Notes: a model not told the origin generated them from the letters alone. A stretch of 64,000 nucleotides of DNA from UBA1941 sp046329555 (GCA_046329555.1 JAXLUK010000002.1:834629-898628), one strand, 5' to 3'. Positions 28,395 through 38,168 are shown, counted from the stretch's first letter. Made by a program: numbers and translations.

Positions 28395-28781
28395 TCAATT
28401 GGCCGTTAATTTTTTTAAATCGTCAAGGGTAACCCGTGGCGGCATCTCCCCCTTTTTTATTTTGGCAACAACAAAATCAGCTACAAGCACCGCATTTTCT
28501 CTGGTGGTAAAACCTTCATTACCGGGCATTGCCGGCACCGTGGTTTGATGAATAAAAAGCTGATTATTTAAAAATATATCATACCCCCAGGTATGGTTAA
28601 CCGCGGGAATAATCTTGTAAGAAACCTGATTGCTGGCGCGCCCTTCAGCTTGAATAGGAACCGCGGGTGCTTTATCAGAATGACTAGATTGGGGGGCAGG
28701 CATTTGTGCCGTGAGGTTTGCCAGCGCCCCAAAAATCATTACGATACAATACAACCACTGCTGTTTGTAGCCTTTTACCAT
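28395..28781 (-). CDS. DUF4907 family exported protein
   Basis: A 128-residue protein with an N-terminal hydrophobic signal (WLYCIVMIFGALANLTAQ). The mature part (VSYKIIPAVNHTWGYDIF, LFIHQTTVPAMPGNEGF, IKKGEMPPRVTLDDLKKL) fits DUF4907, small Bacteroidota proteins often encoded just upstream of kelch-repeat T9SS proteins. Its stop is 2 bp before the adhesin ATG, so the two are co-transcribed with PorP-OmpA. Start MVKGYKQQ (28781) is preferred over an ATG nine codons earlier; this choice is uncertain. Function unknown, probably tied to adhesin display. Confidence 0.8.
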   Translation of the reverse strand: MVKGYKQQWLYCIVMIFGALANLTAQMPAPQSSHSDKAPAVPIQAEGRASNQVSYKIIPAVNHTWGYDIFLNNQLFIHQTTVPAMPGNEGFTTRENAVLVADFVVAKIKKGEMPPRVTLDDLKKLTAN

Positions 28782-29029
28782 GAATAGCGTATTGTATATT
28801 TTGTACATGGCATAATACCAACACTTTCATAACTAAAACAACCTGCCTGCTCAACAAACTTAGCTCCTATTAGAAAAAACCGCTTTGGTTGACTGTAAAC
28901 TGCTAAAGTTATGGCGTTCAGGGCTGCAAGATATTTCCATTACGTTGTACCATTGTCTTGTTGGGATGAAACGCACAAAAAATGGGATGAAGCGCAACCC
29001 CTCTCCGGCGCCCGGCTATCTGCCCGAAA

Positions 29030-29734
29030 TCACAGGCGTTGGTTTATCATCGCTAATAAGGCCTCGCGATGAATCTTATTCACCGGAAAAGTGTGTGAGC
29101 CCAGTAACACCTGGTGCGCCTGTAATGAAGTAACAAAATCAATATTCACGGCAATGCCTCGGCTGATTCGCACAAATTTCTGTTGATCCAATTGTTCCAG
29201 CATCTGGCTGAGCGTGTTTCGAACCAAAACTTTCTTGTTCGCCTGCAGGTGCAGGGCTACGTAATTCTGCTCGCTGGTGATATATACAATTTCCTTCACC
29301 CTAACCTTGATGTAGGTGTATCCATCTTTAACAAGAATATCTGCTCTTTTTTCTGGGCCAACAGCCGAATGGTCTAACGCCAATTCAATTGCCGCATACA
29401 ATTGCTCTTTGGTAAATGGCTTGACCAGATAGGCCTCGGGCTTTACTTCTTTCGTACGTGCTAAAGTGGATTTATCGCTGTTGGCAGTAAGAAAAATTAT
29501 CGGTGTCGCTGATTGGTGTCGCAAATAACGAGCCACGTCTATCCCGTCCTTCTGCTCGCCCAGATTGATGTCTAAAATAACCAGATCAGGCTGATGATCC
29601 GCCACACTCGCTATTGCTGATGCGAATGATGATGCTTGAAAACAGATGGTGTAACCCAGTTTTCGAAGCGTCATAGCCAACACCTCGGCAATAATCATTT
29701 CATCTTCTACAATTCCAATCTTAACAACGCGCAT
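29030..29734 (-). CDS. LytTR-type response regulator
   Basis: A 234-residue regulator. The receiver domain (1-120) has the acidic pocket IVEDE and the phosphorylatable Asp in LVILDINLGEQKDG, with IFLTANSD (Thr) and YLVKPF (Lys). The C-terminal LytTR DNA-binding domain (about 135-234) shows IVYITSEQNYVALHLQ, KVLVRNTLSQMLEQL and FVRISRGIAVNIDFV. It lies 217 bp downstream of a large histidine kinase on the same strand and is presumably its partner. LytTR regulators usually bind direct repeats in promoters of surface or polysaccharide genes; none was located. Confidence 0.93.
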   Translation of the reverse strand: MRVVKIGIVEDEMIIAEVLAMTLRKLGYTICFQASSFASAIASVADHQPDLVILDINLGEQKDGIDVARYLRHQSATPIIFLTANSDKSTLARTKEVKPEAYLVKPFTKEQLYAAIELALDHSAVGPEKRADILVKDGYTYIKVRVKEIVYITSEQNYVALHLQANKKVLVRNTLSQMLEQLDQQKFVRISRGIAVNIDFVTSLQAHQVLLGSHTFPVNKIHREALLAMINQRL

Positions 29735-29951
29735 AGCAAGCCTTAATTCTTCGGACCAACAATTTCACATAGCGGTTGTTGCGAATATATAAAACGCTCT
29801 TCTTCGCCTCCATTCTGAAGCCCAATTCAGCACTTCATGAAACATTCACTTCTGCGGTTAACTGTTCATCAACACCAAAATTTTTGTGATTGGTTAGACC
29901 TAAAAAATGAGCCGCAGAAATCATCCGCTATAAAACTGTATTTTATCCTTT

Positions 29952-32900
29952 TCAATCCTGCAGCTTTTTCGCCTCAATAAACACCATAGTGAAAACAGCC
30001 CCGTTGCTGTAGTGATAGGTGATGGTGCCGCCTATTTGCGCCATGAGTCCTTTTATTAACCGCAATCCCAGCGTACCGGCCGAATCAAAATCGATACGAT
30101 TCGGAATGCCGGGGCCTTGATCTGTATATACCAACTCACACTTGCCATCGGGGCGCTTTTTTAAATGTAGCGCCACTTGTGCCAAACCGCTTCTGTCACC
30201 AGCGTATTTGTAGGCATTCGTCAGCAGTTCGTTAATTATCAACCCTAGCGGCACCGCCACATCACTGCCGAAATAAATATCAGGACCATCTACCTGCACC
30301 TCCAACCGTTTGTTCTTATCTTCAAATACTTCCTGCATGTATTGCAACAATTCGGTTACAAAGGCTTTGAAATGAATTTTTGCAAGATCCTGATGCTCGT
30401 ATAAGTTTTGGTGAATCAAGGCAATTGACCGCAGTCGGCTTTGCCCCTCCGTAAATGCTTGTTTTAAAGACTCATCCACAAACTCTTCCTTTTGTAGTGC
30501 TAACAACCCGCTAATAATTTGAAGATTGTTTTTTACCCGATGATGCATTTCCTTCAACAGCATATTCCGATCTTCAACTGCAGCCGTTAACTCGGCTGTG
30601 CGCGTATTCACGGCCTCCTCCAGCGCCACTTTCGCCCGTTGCAACCGCCTGCTGCGAACAGTAAAATAAAACACCACCAAACCAATTAACACCAGCATAC
30701 ACACGCCGTAAAACCACCAGGTATTATACCAATATCGGTAAACAGAAAAATACATTGGCGAAGAATAATACTTGGTTCCGCCTAATTGCCTTACCAATAG
30801 CATACAGTAATCTCCCGGTTCTCTTTGTTGCCATTTAATTAATCCTCCTTCTAAGGCAATGGCCTCAACAGTATCTTTCTGAATTAAATCTACTACTATG
30901 TATTGGTGTCCCGCTGATGGATCGCTGCCCCAATGAATGGAAGCATATTCAACCATAAGCTGATCGTTTGGATATAACACCAGCGGCCGGGTTAAATCAG
31001 CCAAACTATCGTTCACCCTGGCCGCTAGAAAACGCATTCCGGGACTGGCTTGACTTACGGTATCATCATCGGGAGCATAAACCAGCATGCCCTTATTGGT
31101 TGCCCAATGCGGAAGGTTGTTCTCATCTATATAACCAACGGGAATAATTTGATTGATAACATGGCGACCTACCCGATCCAGCAGCCGCATTTCACTGAGC
31201 GCCCATTGGCTTATGCGCCCGGTTATCATGCCACTCTTCGTGGTGAGCCACAATAACCCGCTTGAATCTTCCAGAATACTGCTTACCAGGGGTGAGCCGT
31301 CATTCAACCACGATGAAATCCGAAACAAACTATCCGACTTCATCATCAGCAACCCTTGCCCGCTGGTACCAATCAACGTAACGCCGTTGCGCAAAGTGCG
31401 ACAACAAACCGCCTCCACATCCAATCTGGCCCCTTTGAAAAAGCAATCGTACAAAGTATCCCTGTAAATACGTTGCACCCCTTTCGAACTTAAACTGATT
31501 ACTGCGCCTGAAGCGTCGATGGTTAAAGGCCCCGCCTTATCTGTAAGCAATCTGTCCTTACTGCTAACATGGTACAGCGATGCACCCTGAGCAAACACCA
31601 ATCCAAAATGAAGCGTAGAAAACCACGGCCTTTCTTCGCCATCTTTTACTGCCGCAAGCACCACGCGATCGGTGGGCTGATCAGAAAAATAATGAAAGGT
31701 AAGATGTGCCCTATCGTAAAAAGCAATTCCATAACTATAGCTGGCCAGCCAGGCCGTTCCATCATTATTGATAATGCCATCCATAAAGTGCATCACCGAT
31801 GGTATCGGTGGTTGACTATTATTGGTAATTAGCGTTATGGAATTGCCCGATACACGCCGCAAACCACCGCCATTTAAAAAAAACCACCTGCCGCCGTTGT
31901 TATCCTGATGAATGGATGCCGGATGCCAATTCCCGGGAACTTGCCGGTCGGGAACTATGGCAGCATGATTTATTCTTGACCATCCTGCGTCTAGCGTGCT
32001 GACCCAGATATTTCCATAAGCATCTTGCAATAAATGATACGCGCCTGCGCCACTCAATCCATTCTCGCGATGGTACCGCTGATACTGGTTGCCTTTAATT
32101 TGCCCAACACCGCCGCCGTACAGCGTAAACCAAAGCGCATGCTTCGATTTTATAATGCTGAACACCCTGCCGGTATAACCAGCCGTAATGCCCATCTGAA
32201 GCGTATCCTTGTCGGTAATTTTTAGCAGACCATTATCAAAGGTGCCCGCCCACATCGTTTCTTCATCTTCCAGCAAGGTTAACCACTCGTCGCTGTTGAA
32301 GTGTTCTTTACCACTATACCAATGCGTTAATGTATTACCCTCAATATGAACCAAACCATAACCGGCAAACCAATAGTGCTGCTTGCGGTCTAACAGCGCA
32401 TACTTGATGGCATTGCCAGGCAAACCACAAGCCGTATCAAACTGTTGACAATGGCGCAAGTTGAGCGACATACAAATGCTGCCGGCATTTGACGTGTTTA
32501 CCCATTGGTTGCCGTAGCTATCTGTGTTCGTGGCAACCACATTCCACGCCGGATGAGCAGTGCTGGTATTCGGCTCATACAGCGTATCCTGGCGTAACAG
32601 TTGAAGCCCTTCACTAGTGGCAATCCACAATCCGGTACGCACATCATACCGCACGTGCGTAATACTGTTCGACAATAACCCGCTTTGCGTGGTATACACC
32701 CGGTAACAATGACCATCGTATTGCACCAATCCCTCGCTGGTGCCCATCCAGATGCGATGGAATGTGTCTTCGGCAATGGCGGTTACTTCATCGGCAATCA
32801 TGCCATGTGCCTTATCCATATAATCAATAGGGAAGTCGGCATTGTCACGAACAGAAAAAGGCGGCGCAGTAGTTTTTGAGAACACACCAACAGGTGTGGC

Positions 32901-33191
32901 TTTCCAGGTCAGTAAGGTAGCGGGTGGGGGCGTAAACAAAATACCCTTTTTGTTTTGATACAGTCTTATTTTGCGATGAGGAATGCTAGCGGGCTGTAAC
33001 GTTTCAGTGCGATACGCCACCGTGGTTTTATGCGTAATATCCGGAAGTGGCCGGGTGTGCGATATCACGCTGCGCTTCTCCCAATCATACCTGCCTAAAA
33101 ATTGAAAAGGCACCCGGCTACTGGCTTGTTGAGCATAACCAACAGTGACCAGCGCCAGCATTAAAAAAAGAATTCGCAGCAACCGAATCAT
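29952..33191 (-). CDS. Propeller-type hybrid sensor histidine kinase (HisKA_2)
   Basis: A 1,079-residue membrane sensor. Signal sequence (MIRLLRILFLMLALVTVGYA), then about 700 residues of two-component-regulator propeller repeats (DEVTAIAEDTFHRIWMGTSEGLVQYDG, NIWVSTLDAGWSRI) forming one or two periplasmic propellers, a Y_Y_Y-like beta domain, a TM helix (WWFYGVCMLVLIGLVVFYFTV), a coiled coil, and a HisKA_2 domain with the phospho-His in LLKEMHHRVKNNLQIISGLL. The HATPase shows INELLTNAYKYAGD and GPGIPN. No receiver domain is fused. Start 33191 is chosen because the signal peptide begins there. Paired with the LytTR regulator. The ligand is probably a glycan or surface cue, by analogy with other propeller sensors. 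Confidence 0.92.
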   Translation of the reverse strand: MIRLLRILFLMLALVTVGYAQQASSRVPFQFLGRYDWEKRSVISHTRPLPDITHKTTVAYRTETLQPASIPHRKIRLYQNKKGILFTPPPATLLTWKATPVGVFSKTTAPPFSVRDNADFPIDYMDKAHGMIADEVTAIAEDTFHRIWMGTSEGLVQYDGHCYRVYTTQSGLLSNSITHVRYDVRTGLWIATSEGLQLLRQDTLYEPNTSTAHPAWNVVATNTDSYGNQWVNTSNAGSICMSLNLRHCQQFDTACGLPGNAIKYALLDRKQHYWFAGYGLVHIEGNTLTHWYSGKEHFNSDEWLTLLEDEETMWAGTFDNGLLKITDKDTLQMGITAGYTGRVFSIIKSKHALWFTLYGGGVGQIKGNQYQRYHRENGLSGAGAYHLLQDAYGNIWVSTLDAGWSRINHAAIVPDRQVPGNWHPASIHQDNNGGRWFFLNGGGLRRVSGNSITLITNNSQPPIPSVMHFMDGIINNDGTAWLASYSYGIAFYDRAHLTFHYFSDQPTDRVVLAAVKDGEERPWFSTLHFGLVFAQGASLYHVSSKDRLLTDKAGPLTIDASGAVISLSSKGVQRIYRDTLYDCFFKGARLDVEAVCCRTLRNGVTLIGTSGQGLLMMKSDSLFRISSWLNDGSPLVSSILEDSSGLLWLTTKSGMITGRISQWALSEMRLLDRVGRHVINQIIPVGYIDENNLPHWATNKGMLVYAPDDDTVSQASPGMRFLAARVNDSLADLTRPLVLYPNDQLMVEYASIHWGSDPSAGHQYIVVDLIQKDTVEAIALEGGLIKWQQREPGDYCMLLVRQLGGTKYYSSPMYFSVYRYWYNTWWFYGVCMLVLIGLVVFYFTVRSRRLQRAKVALEEAVNTRTAELTAAVEDRNMLLKEMHHRVKNNLQIISGLLALQKEEFVDESLKQAFTEGQSRLRSIALIHQNLYEHQDLAKIHFKAFVTELLQYMQEVFEDKNKRLEVQVDGPDIYFGSDVAVPLGLIINELLTNAYKYAGDRSGLAQVALHLKKRPDGKCELVYTDQGPGIPNRIDFDSAGTLGLRLIKGLMAQIGGTITYHYSNGAVFTMVFIEAKKLQD

Positions 33192-33299
33192 TTGTGGATT
33201 GGCTTTACAAAACAAGTTTGCTCGCTTAGCAACATTCCACCGAATGTAGATATTATTAGAAAACCAATGCTGTTCAGAATTCAAAACCGCATCCATCCT

Positions 33300-33430
33300 A
33301 CTTTCACCATAACGCGAATAGCAACCTGGCGGCGTTAGCCTGATTTGTACTGCCGCAATAGTACGGCAAACGAGTAATGGCGCGGGTTTCGGGCGTTTTC
33401 ATCCCACTATTGCAATCATGTAAATAACAA
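33300..33430. other. Gene-free spacer
   Basis: Non-coding upstream region of the histidine kinase gene; no clear promoter box or repeat was picked out. Confidence 0.3.
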
Positions 33431-33471
33431 TGGCGCGGTAGGGATTCGAACGTTGCCCAATCGCGCCAATA
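33431..33471 (-). repeat. tRNA 3'-end-like fragment, possible attachment scar
   Basis: On the minus strand GTTCGAATCCCTACCGCGCCA (33431-33451) looks exactly like a tRNA T-loop, T-stem 3' strand and acceptor 3' strand. A matching GGCGCG lies just upstream (33463-33469), so an acceptor-like stem could form, but the D-arm, anticodon and 5' T-stem are missing. It is not a functional tRNA; a fragment left by integrase-mediated insertion or deletion is the best reading. Confidence 0.5.
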
Positions 33472-33474
33472 GTT

Positions 33475-33830
33475 ACAAGCAGCGTTTCAGTTTTAAGAAG
33501 ATTCATCATGGCGGCTGCGGCAGCAGGCGCGTAAGTTACAACGGCCGCCTGCTGCCGCACCGCGTTTTACGCTGCAAGTCCTCGCGCCGGCAGCACCACA
33601 TGCCAGCTAGTTTGAAAGTCCCCGTTGGGGACTTCGTAAGTCTTAAAGACTTACGAAGTCCTTCGGCCGGCGCTGTGGGCTTTCCGCTCAACCGCTGCCG
33701 CTTAGCGCTATGCTTTGCGGATCCGTTTTCATTGGCGCAGCAAAAACAACCGCATCTGCCCGGCATCTGGTCGAAGTTTCTAACGCTACCGTGCGAAATT
33801 AATTCCATGCTGTCCTAACTTCTTCCCGGT
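33475..33830. repeat. Composite intergenic repeat, paralogue of 20.6-20.9 kb
   Basis: Shares GATTCATCATGGCGGCTGC-type, CGTTTTACGCTGCAAGTCCT and CGCCGGCAGCACCACATGCC segments with the copy at 20.6 kb, plus a perfect palindrome at 33629-33661 with 16-bp arms (GGACTTCGTAAGTCTT). It ends TCTAACGCTACCGTGC and CCATGCTGTCCTAACTTC, the latter being the left border of the 207-bp array. Non-coding. Confidence 0.8.
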
Positions 33831-33834
33831 TTTA

Positions 33835-35500
33835 AATCATGTCATCCCTTCGGGATTCTTGAAACAACTTGACCACTAGCTATAACTATTTCATCCCTTC
33901 GGGATTGGCATCGCGCAATTTTTCTTAAGACCTCAATTGCCAGGCATTACTGAAACAAACCCGAAGGGTTGGTATTATTGTAGAAATTTCGAACGATAGG
34001 TAAACCAACCCCGAAGGGGTGAAATTTTTCGGAACCCCTGTCGGAATAATCTCCCCTTCGGGATTCATCCGGCAACGTAACCGCCAGCTATAGCAAACTT
34101 CCCTTCGGGATTGGCAGCGCGCTACTTCTCCTTGAGCCTCAATCGCGCTTTTTCGCACAGGAAAAACCCGAAGGGTTGGTATTATTGTAGTCATTTCGAA
34201 CGATGGGTAAACCAACCCCGAAGGGGTGAAATTTTTCGGAACCGTTGTCGGAATAATCTCCCCATCGGGATTTATTAGGCAACGTAACCACTAGCTATAG
34301 CTATTTCATCCCTTCGGGATTGGCGTCGCGTAAATTTCCGTTGAGCCTCAATCGTGCTTTATCGCACAGGAAAAACCCGAAGGGTTGGTATTATTGTAGT
34401 CATTTCGAACGATGGGTAAACCAACCCCGAAGGGGTGAAATTTTTCGGAACCCCTGTCGGAATAATCTCCCCTTCGGGATTTATTAGGCAACGTAACCGC
34501 CAGCTACAGCAATCTTCCCTTCGGGATGGGCTTCGCCCAATTTTTCTTAAGACCTCAATCGCCACGCATTACTGAAACAAACCCGAAGGGTTGGTATTAT
34601 TGTAGAAATTTCGAACGACGGGTAAACCAACCCCGAAGGGGTGAAATTTTTCGGAACCCATGTCGGAATAATCTCCCCTTCGGGATTCATCAGGCAACGT
34701 AACCGCCAGCTATAGCAAACTTCCCTTCGGGATTGGCAGCGCGCTACTTCTCCTTGAGCCTCAATCGCGCTTTTTCGCACAGGAAAAACCCGAAGGGTTG
34801 GTATTATTGTAGTCATTTCGAACGATGGGTAAACCAACCCCGAAGGGGTGAAATTTTTCGGAACCCATGTCGGAATAATCTCCCCTTCGGGATTCATCAG
34901 GCATCGTAACCGCGAGCTATAGCAATCTTCACTTCGGGATTGGCTTCGCCCAATTTTTCTTAAGACCTCAATCGCCACGCATTACTGAAACAAACCCGAA
35001 GGGTTGGTATTATTGTAGAAATTTCGAACGACAGGTAAACCAACCCCGAAGGGGTGAAATTTTTTCGGAACCCATGTCGGAATAATCTCCCCTTCGGGAT
35101 TCATCAGGCAACGTAACCGCCAGCTATAGCAATCTTCCCTTCGGGATTGGCAGCGCGCAATTTTTCTTAAGACCTCAATCGCCACGCATTACTGAAACAA
35201 ACCCGAAGGGTTGGTATTATTATAGAAATTTCGAACGATGGGTAAACCAACCCCGAAGGGGTGAAATTTTTCGGAACCGTTGTCGGAATAATCTCCCCTT
35301 CGGGATTTATTAGGCAACGTAACCACTAGCTATAGCAATTACATCCCTTCGGGATGGGCATCGCGCAACTTTTCATTAAGCTACAATCGCGCTTTTTCGC
35401 CCAGGAAAAACCCGAAGGGTTGGTATTATTGTAGAAATTTCGAACGATAGGTAAACAAACCCCGAAGGGGTGAAATTTTTCGGAACAACATTACTGCAAC
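33835..35500. repeat. Tandem array of eight ~207-bp REP-containing units
   Basis: AACCCGAAGGGTTGG starts a unit near 33959, 34167, 34376, 34580, 34787, 34994, 35201 and 35408, a spacing of 204-209 bp. Each unit carries palindromes AACCCGAAGGGTT, CCAACCCCGAAGGGG and CCCCTTCGGGATT. Units differ by small substitutions and swaps, which suggests recombination between them. Apparent open frames on the minus strand repeat with the array and are not genes. The region from 35500 to 35600 carries the same right border as the one-unit copy at 16.9 kb. Confidence 0.9.
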
Positions 35501-35727
35501 GATGCAACCGCTGCCGCTTAGCGCTTATTGGGGGGGGTAATGCTCGCGGTCTAGTTTTAAGCTATCTTGGTTTTAGGGGGGGCTTCAAGAACGAAAAGGA
35601 GTAAATTGAAGCGGTGTCCAAAATAATTTGTAAGTGAAGGGCTTTGCTTGCCTGAGAATACGGCTAAAATCTGGTAAATATTCTTAATCATGGTTTATCA
35701 GAAACTTGATTTGCTGATATTGCGAAG

Positions 35728-36804
35728 GTGAAAACTATTTTCGTTTTAATTTTATTCATCAGCCCAATAATTTGTGTTTCGCAGATAGCCACAAACATGG
35801 ATACTATCAATTTCGGAACATTCAGTATTGACTCCATTCCAACACGCGCTTTAGAATTTAAAATCATGAACCCAACTGATAAGAAAATCATAATTCATGG
35901 ATTTGAAACAAACACTTACCTGTTCAACTTATTTTGCGACGGATTGCCAAAAGGTGTTTCACAAAATAGCTATTGGGGGTCATCGGAAAAGGACATTTTA
36001 TTAGCACCCGGCAAGCATGTCAGTATTTTGTTTCAGAAAGACGAAAGAAGGTTTCATAAAGATGATGTAAATTATAAAGACATTCATTTGGATATTTGCT
36101 ATGGCGATAACTATGAACACAAAGAAATTCCTATTGTGTTTAATGTCATACCCAACATAAAGTGGGAAAATGAAATCTTAAATAAGGGCAGCATTAAACA
36201 AGGAGATACTGTAAGGGCGGTTTTTCGTTTTGAAAACACTTCAGCAAACACAATACATTGGGAATCGGCTTGGTTTGATAACTCCGATAAAAATACTGTT
36301 GTCGTTTTTCCTAAAAGTATTTTACCTCACGCTAAAGACAGCGTGGTTTTTATTAGAGATACCCATTTTACGACCGATAGTGTTTTTGAACGAATACATA
36401 TTCAAAACCTCTATTATGGCGATGAAGATCCTGTGCTAGGCACTGACATTACTTATGAACTTTATCTCAGTTATGTTATTGATAGTGTAACGCTTTTCTC
36501 CACCATTGATTTTGAGGAAACCCAACTTTATAAAACTGTTGATACGCCAACTGCATATTTGAATTATGAATTCAAGTTCAAGAATAAAGGTACCGCTCCT
36601 TTGATAATTTATATGTGCAGGGGGTCAAGTGGATGTGTAGTTCCAACCTGTCCAAGAGAACCTATTTTACCTGGACAGGAAGGAAAGATTATTGTTACTT
36701 ATGATGCAAGTCGCAAAGGTTCGTTTACCAAAACAGTATCTGTTTCATCAAATGCCAGAAATAAACGAAACTGCTGTTTAATAATACGAGGGGTGGTGAA
36801 CTAA
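35728..36804 (+). CDS. Exported DUF1573-domain protein
   Basis: A 358-residue AT-rich protein with a signal peptide (MKTIFVLILFISPIICVSQ). The C-terminal ~100 residues (YEFKFKNKGTAPLIIYMCRG, PILPGQEGKIIVTYDASRKG, FTKTVSVSSNA) form a DUF1573 Ig-like domain; earlier parts (GDTVRAVFRFENTSANTIHW) look like a second related domain. These are common Bacteroidota periplasmic or surface proteins of unknown role. The start is GTG at 35728. It is isolated, between the 207-bp array and a MITE. No T9SS domain. Confidence 0.8.
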   Translation: MKTIFVLILFISPIICVSQIATNMDTINFGTFSIDSIPTRALEFKIMNPTDKKIIIHGFETNTYLFNLFCDGLPKGVSQNSYWGSSEKDILLAPGKHVSILFQKDERRFHKDDVNYKDIHLDICYGDNYEHKEIPIVFNVIPNIKWENEILNKGSIKQGDTVRAVFRFENTSANTIHWESAWFDNSDKNTVVVFPKSILPHAKDSVVFIRDTHFTTDSVFERIHIQNLYYGDEDPVLGTDITYELYLSYVIDSVTLFSTIDFEETQLYKTVDTPTAYLNYEFKFKNKGTAPLIIYMCRGSSGCVVPTCPREPILPGQEGKIIVTYDASRKGSFTKTVSVSSNARNKRNCCLIIRGVVN

Positions 36805-36927
36805 ATAATTTTCCCTGCTCTACGTCGCCTCTGTTTTCTTCTTTGCTTTTTTTATTTCTGAGAAGTAATTGTCAAACGAACCTAAGAATGTTTTCAAAGG
36901 CGCGAAGCAGGGTTGCCGCTAACGGCA

Positions 36928-37264
36928 GACTGTGAATCTACATTAAGAAAGGTATGATTTCAGCCCGTATGATATTATTAATTACGTTCAGGGAAGTAAC
37001 CGGCTGCAAATGACAGTTTCCAGTCTGGAAGATCAGATAGCGGCTGATAATGCGGTGCGGTTTATGGATGCGTTTGTGGAGAATTAGGATTTTGTTCGTT
37101 CGCTGGACGAAATGCTGCGATAGCATCATGTCAAAACTCGACTTAATTTGAAGCAATTGACATAGGAGCGCGCGCAGGACGCGGTTGCCAATCGCATCTA
37201 CTTTTTGCAACAAGCTTAGTTCCGACTGAGGGCGGACGCGTAAAACCCTTAGGCGTTTACAGAC
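36928..37264 (+). mobile_element. IS1182-derived MITE, copy B
   Basis: Same structure as copy A: 5' flank and first codons of the IS1182 transposase joined to a short tail (GCTGCGATAGCATCATGTC, TCGACTTAATTTGAAGCAAT) and a GCGGTTGCCAATCGC hairpin with CTACTTTTTGCAAC. Ends read GACTGTGAATCT and, reverse-complemented, GTCTGTAAACGC. It has an early stop (GAGAATTAGG), so it encodes nothing. Preceded by GTTGCCGCTAACGGCA like copy A. Confidence 0.78.
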
Positions 37265-37360
37265 TAGAGCGAGTTGGTGGCTTTCTTGTCTTCAAAACAA
37301 CAATAGTGTGTCATAAAACAGCACCCAAGTTAAAAGACGTTCTTCTATCTATCCCCCACG

Positions 37361-37954
37361 TCAAATTAGTTGAAAGATCAACGCTGTTAATGTCTCTATG
37401 TCGCTTTCGATGGTTCCTTTCATATATTGCTCGTAAATACTTGCCTTGTCTGGCGGGTTGAGATTTAGCGTCAGGCCTTTTTCTAAGGCCAACAGTCTTA
37501 AAAACTCCCTTTGTGCCCGTCCGTTTCCTTCCCTGAATGGATGTAAATAATTGACGGCATCTAAAATTTCCGCTAATTTACCAGACAACAATTTTTTGTT
37601 GTCTTTTGGAAATTGCCTGAACTCAACAATTAATTGGTCAATGTATCTGAACGCATTGTCGAAGTGGGAGGTTGGAAAGAACTGCCTGCCGTCTTTGCTA
37701 ATTTCAACTAATCTTTTCTTTCCTGCCCAGGCGTATATGTCTTGAAATAAATGTCTATGAACTTCAAAAAGGCTGTCAACGCCCTTGATTTTTATCGGAT
37801 TTTCGTAAAGTTCTTGAAGTCGTTTAGTTACGGTACCGCTTTCAACAAAGAGTAGTACATCTGCGTCGGTAATGCCTTGTAAATTCCTTAAAAGTCCGGT
37901 ATTCGGATCGGTGTAAGTGAAGTCGGGATCTATGTATTTGTAGGCATTAGACAT
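37361..37954 (-). CDS. Fic/DOC family toxin (AMPylator)
   Basis: A 197-residue Fic protein expected to transfer AMP from ATP to target proteins. The catalytic motif HPFREGNGRAQR (138-149) is complete, with the active His and the phosphate-binding loop. The flap region (KDGRQFFPTSHFD, 87-99) precedes it. No inhibitory helix is visible in the N-terminus, consistent with control by a separate antitoxin: the upstream gene overlaps by 8 bp and carries the inhibitory motif. Of the VbhT/class I type. Target unknown (type II topoisomerases are common targets in this class). Confidence 0.92.
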   Translation of the reverse strand: MSNAYKYIDPDFTYTDPNTGLLRNLQGITDADVLLFVESGTVTKRLQELYENPIKIKGVDSLFEVHRHLFQDIYAWAGKKRLVEISKDGRQFFPTSHFDNAFRYIDQLIVEFRQFPKDNKKLLSGKLAEILDAVNYLHPFREGNGRAQREFLRLLALEKGLTLNLNPPDKASIYEQYMKGTIESDIETLTALIFQLI

Positions 37955-38168
37955 ACGCTTTTTGTTTGGCGAATCTCACCAATTCTGGAAGTGTTATTTT
38001 TCCAGTCACATAGTCACGTATTATGGCAATTCCTTTGGGTGTTGGTTTAAAACCTTCGAACATATTGCTTCCTAATGCGTTTGCCGTGCTTTCAAGCGTA
38101 TTTAAGTCTGAAAACTTGACACCCATTATCGTCAGGTTACTTCTGTCTATTTCTATGGTGTTAAACAT
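37947..38168 (-). CDS. VbhA-like antitoxin of the Fic module
   Basis: A 73-residue protein immediately upstream of and overlapping the Fic gene. It contains SNMFEG (residues 34-39), an exact match to the Fic inhibitory motif [S/T]xxxE[G/N], where the Glu competes with ATP gamma-phosphate. After it comes FKPTPKGIAIIRDYVTGKIT, similar to the VbhA/YhfG tail. The gene is probably translated first, giving an antitoxin excess. Confidence 0.82.
   Translation of the reverse strand: MFNTIEIDRSNLTIMGVKFSDLNTLESTANALGSNMFEGFKPTPKGIAIIRDYVTGKITLPELVRFAKQKAYV

Noticed and set aside
33431..33471. A functional tRNA gene
   Set aside because: Only the T-loop and acceptor portion is present; there is no anticodon arm or matching 5' T-stem.
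33925..35185. Several minus-strand reading frames with similar protein sequences
   Set aside because: They simply translate the 207-bp tandem units; the similarity is due to the DNA repeat.
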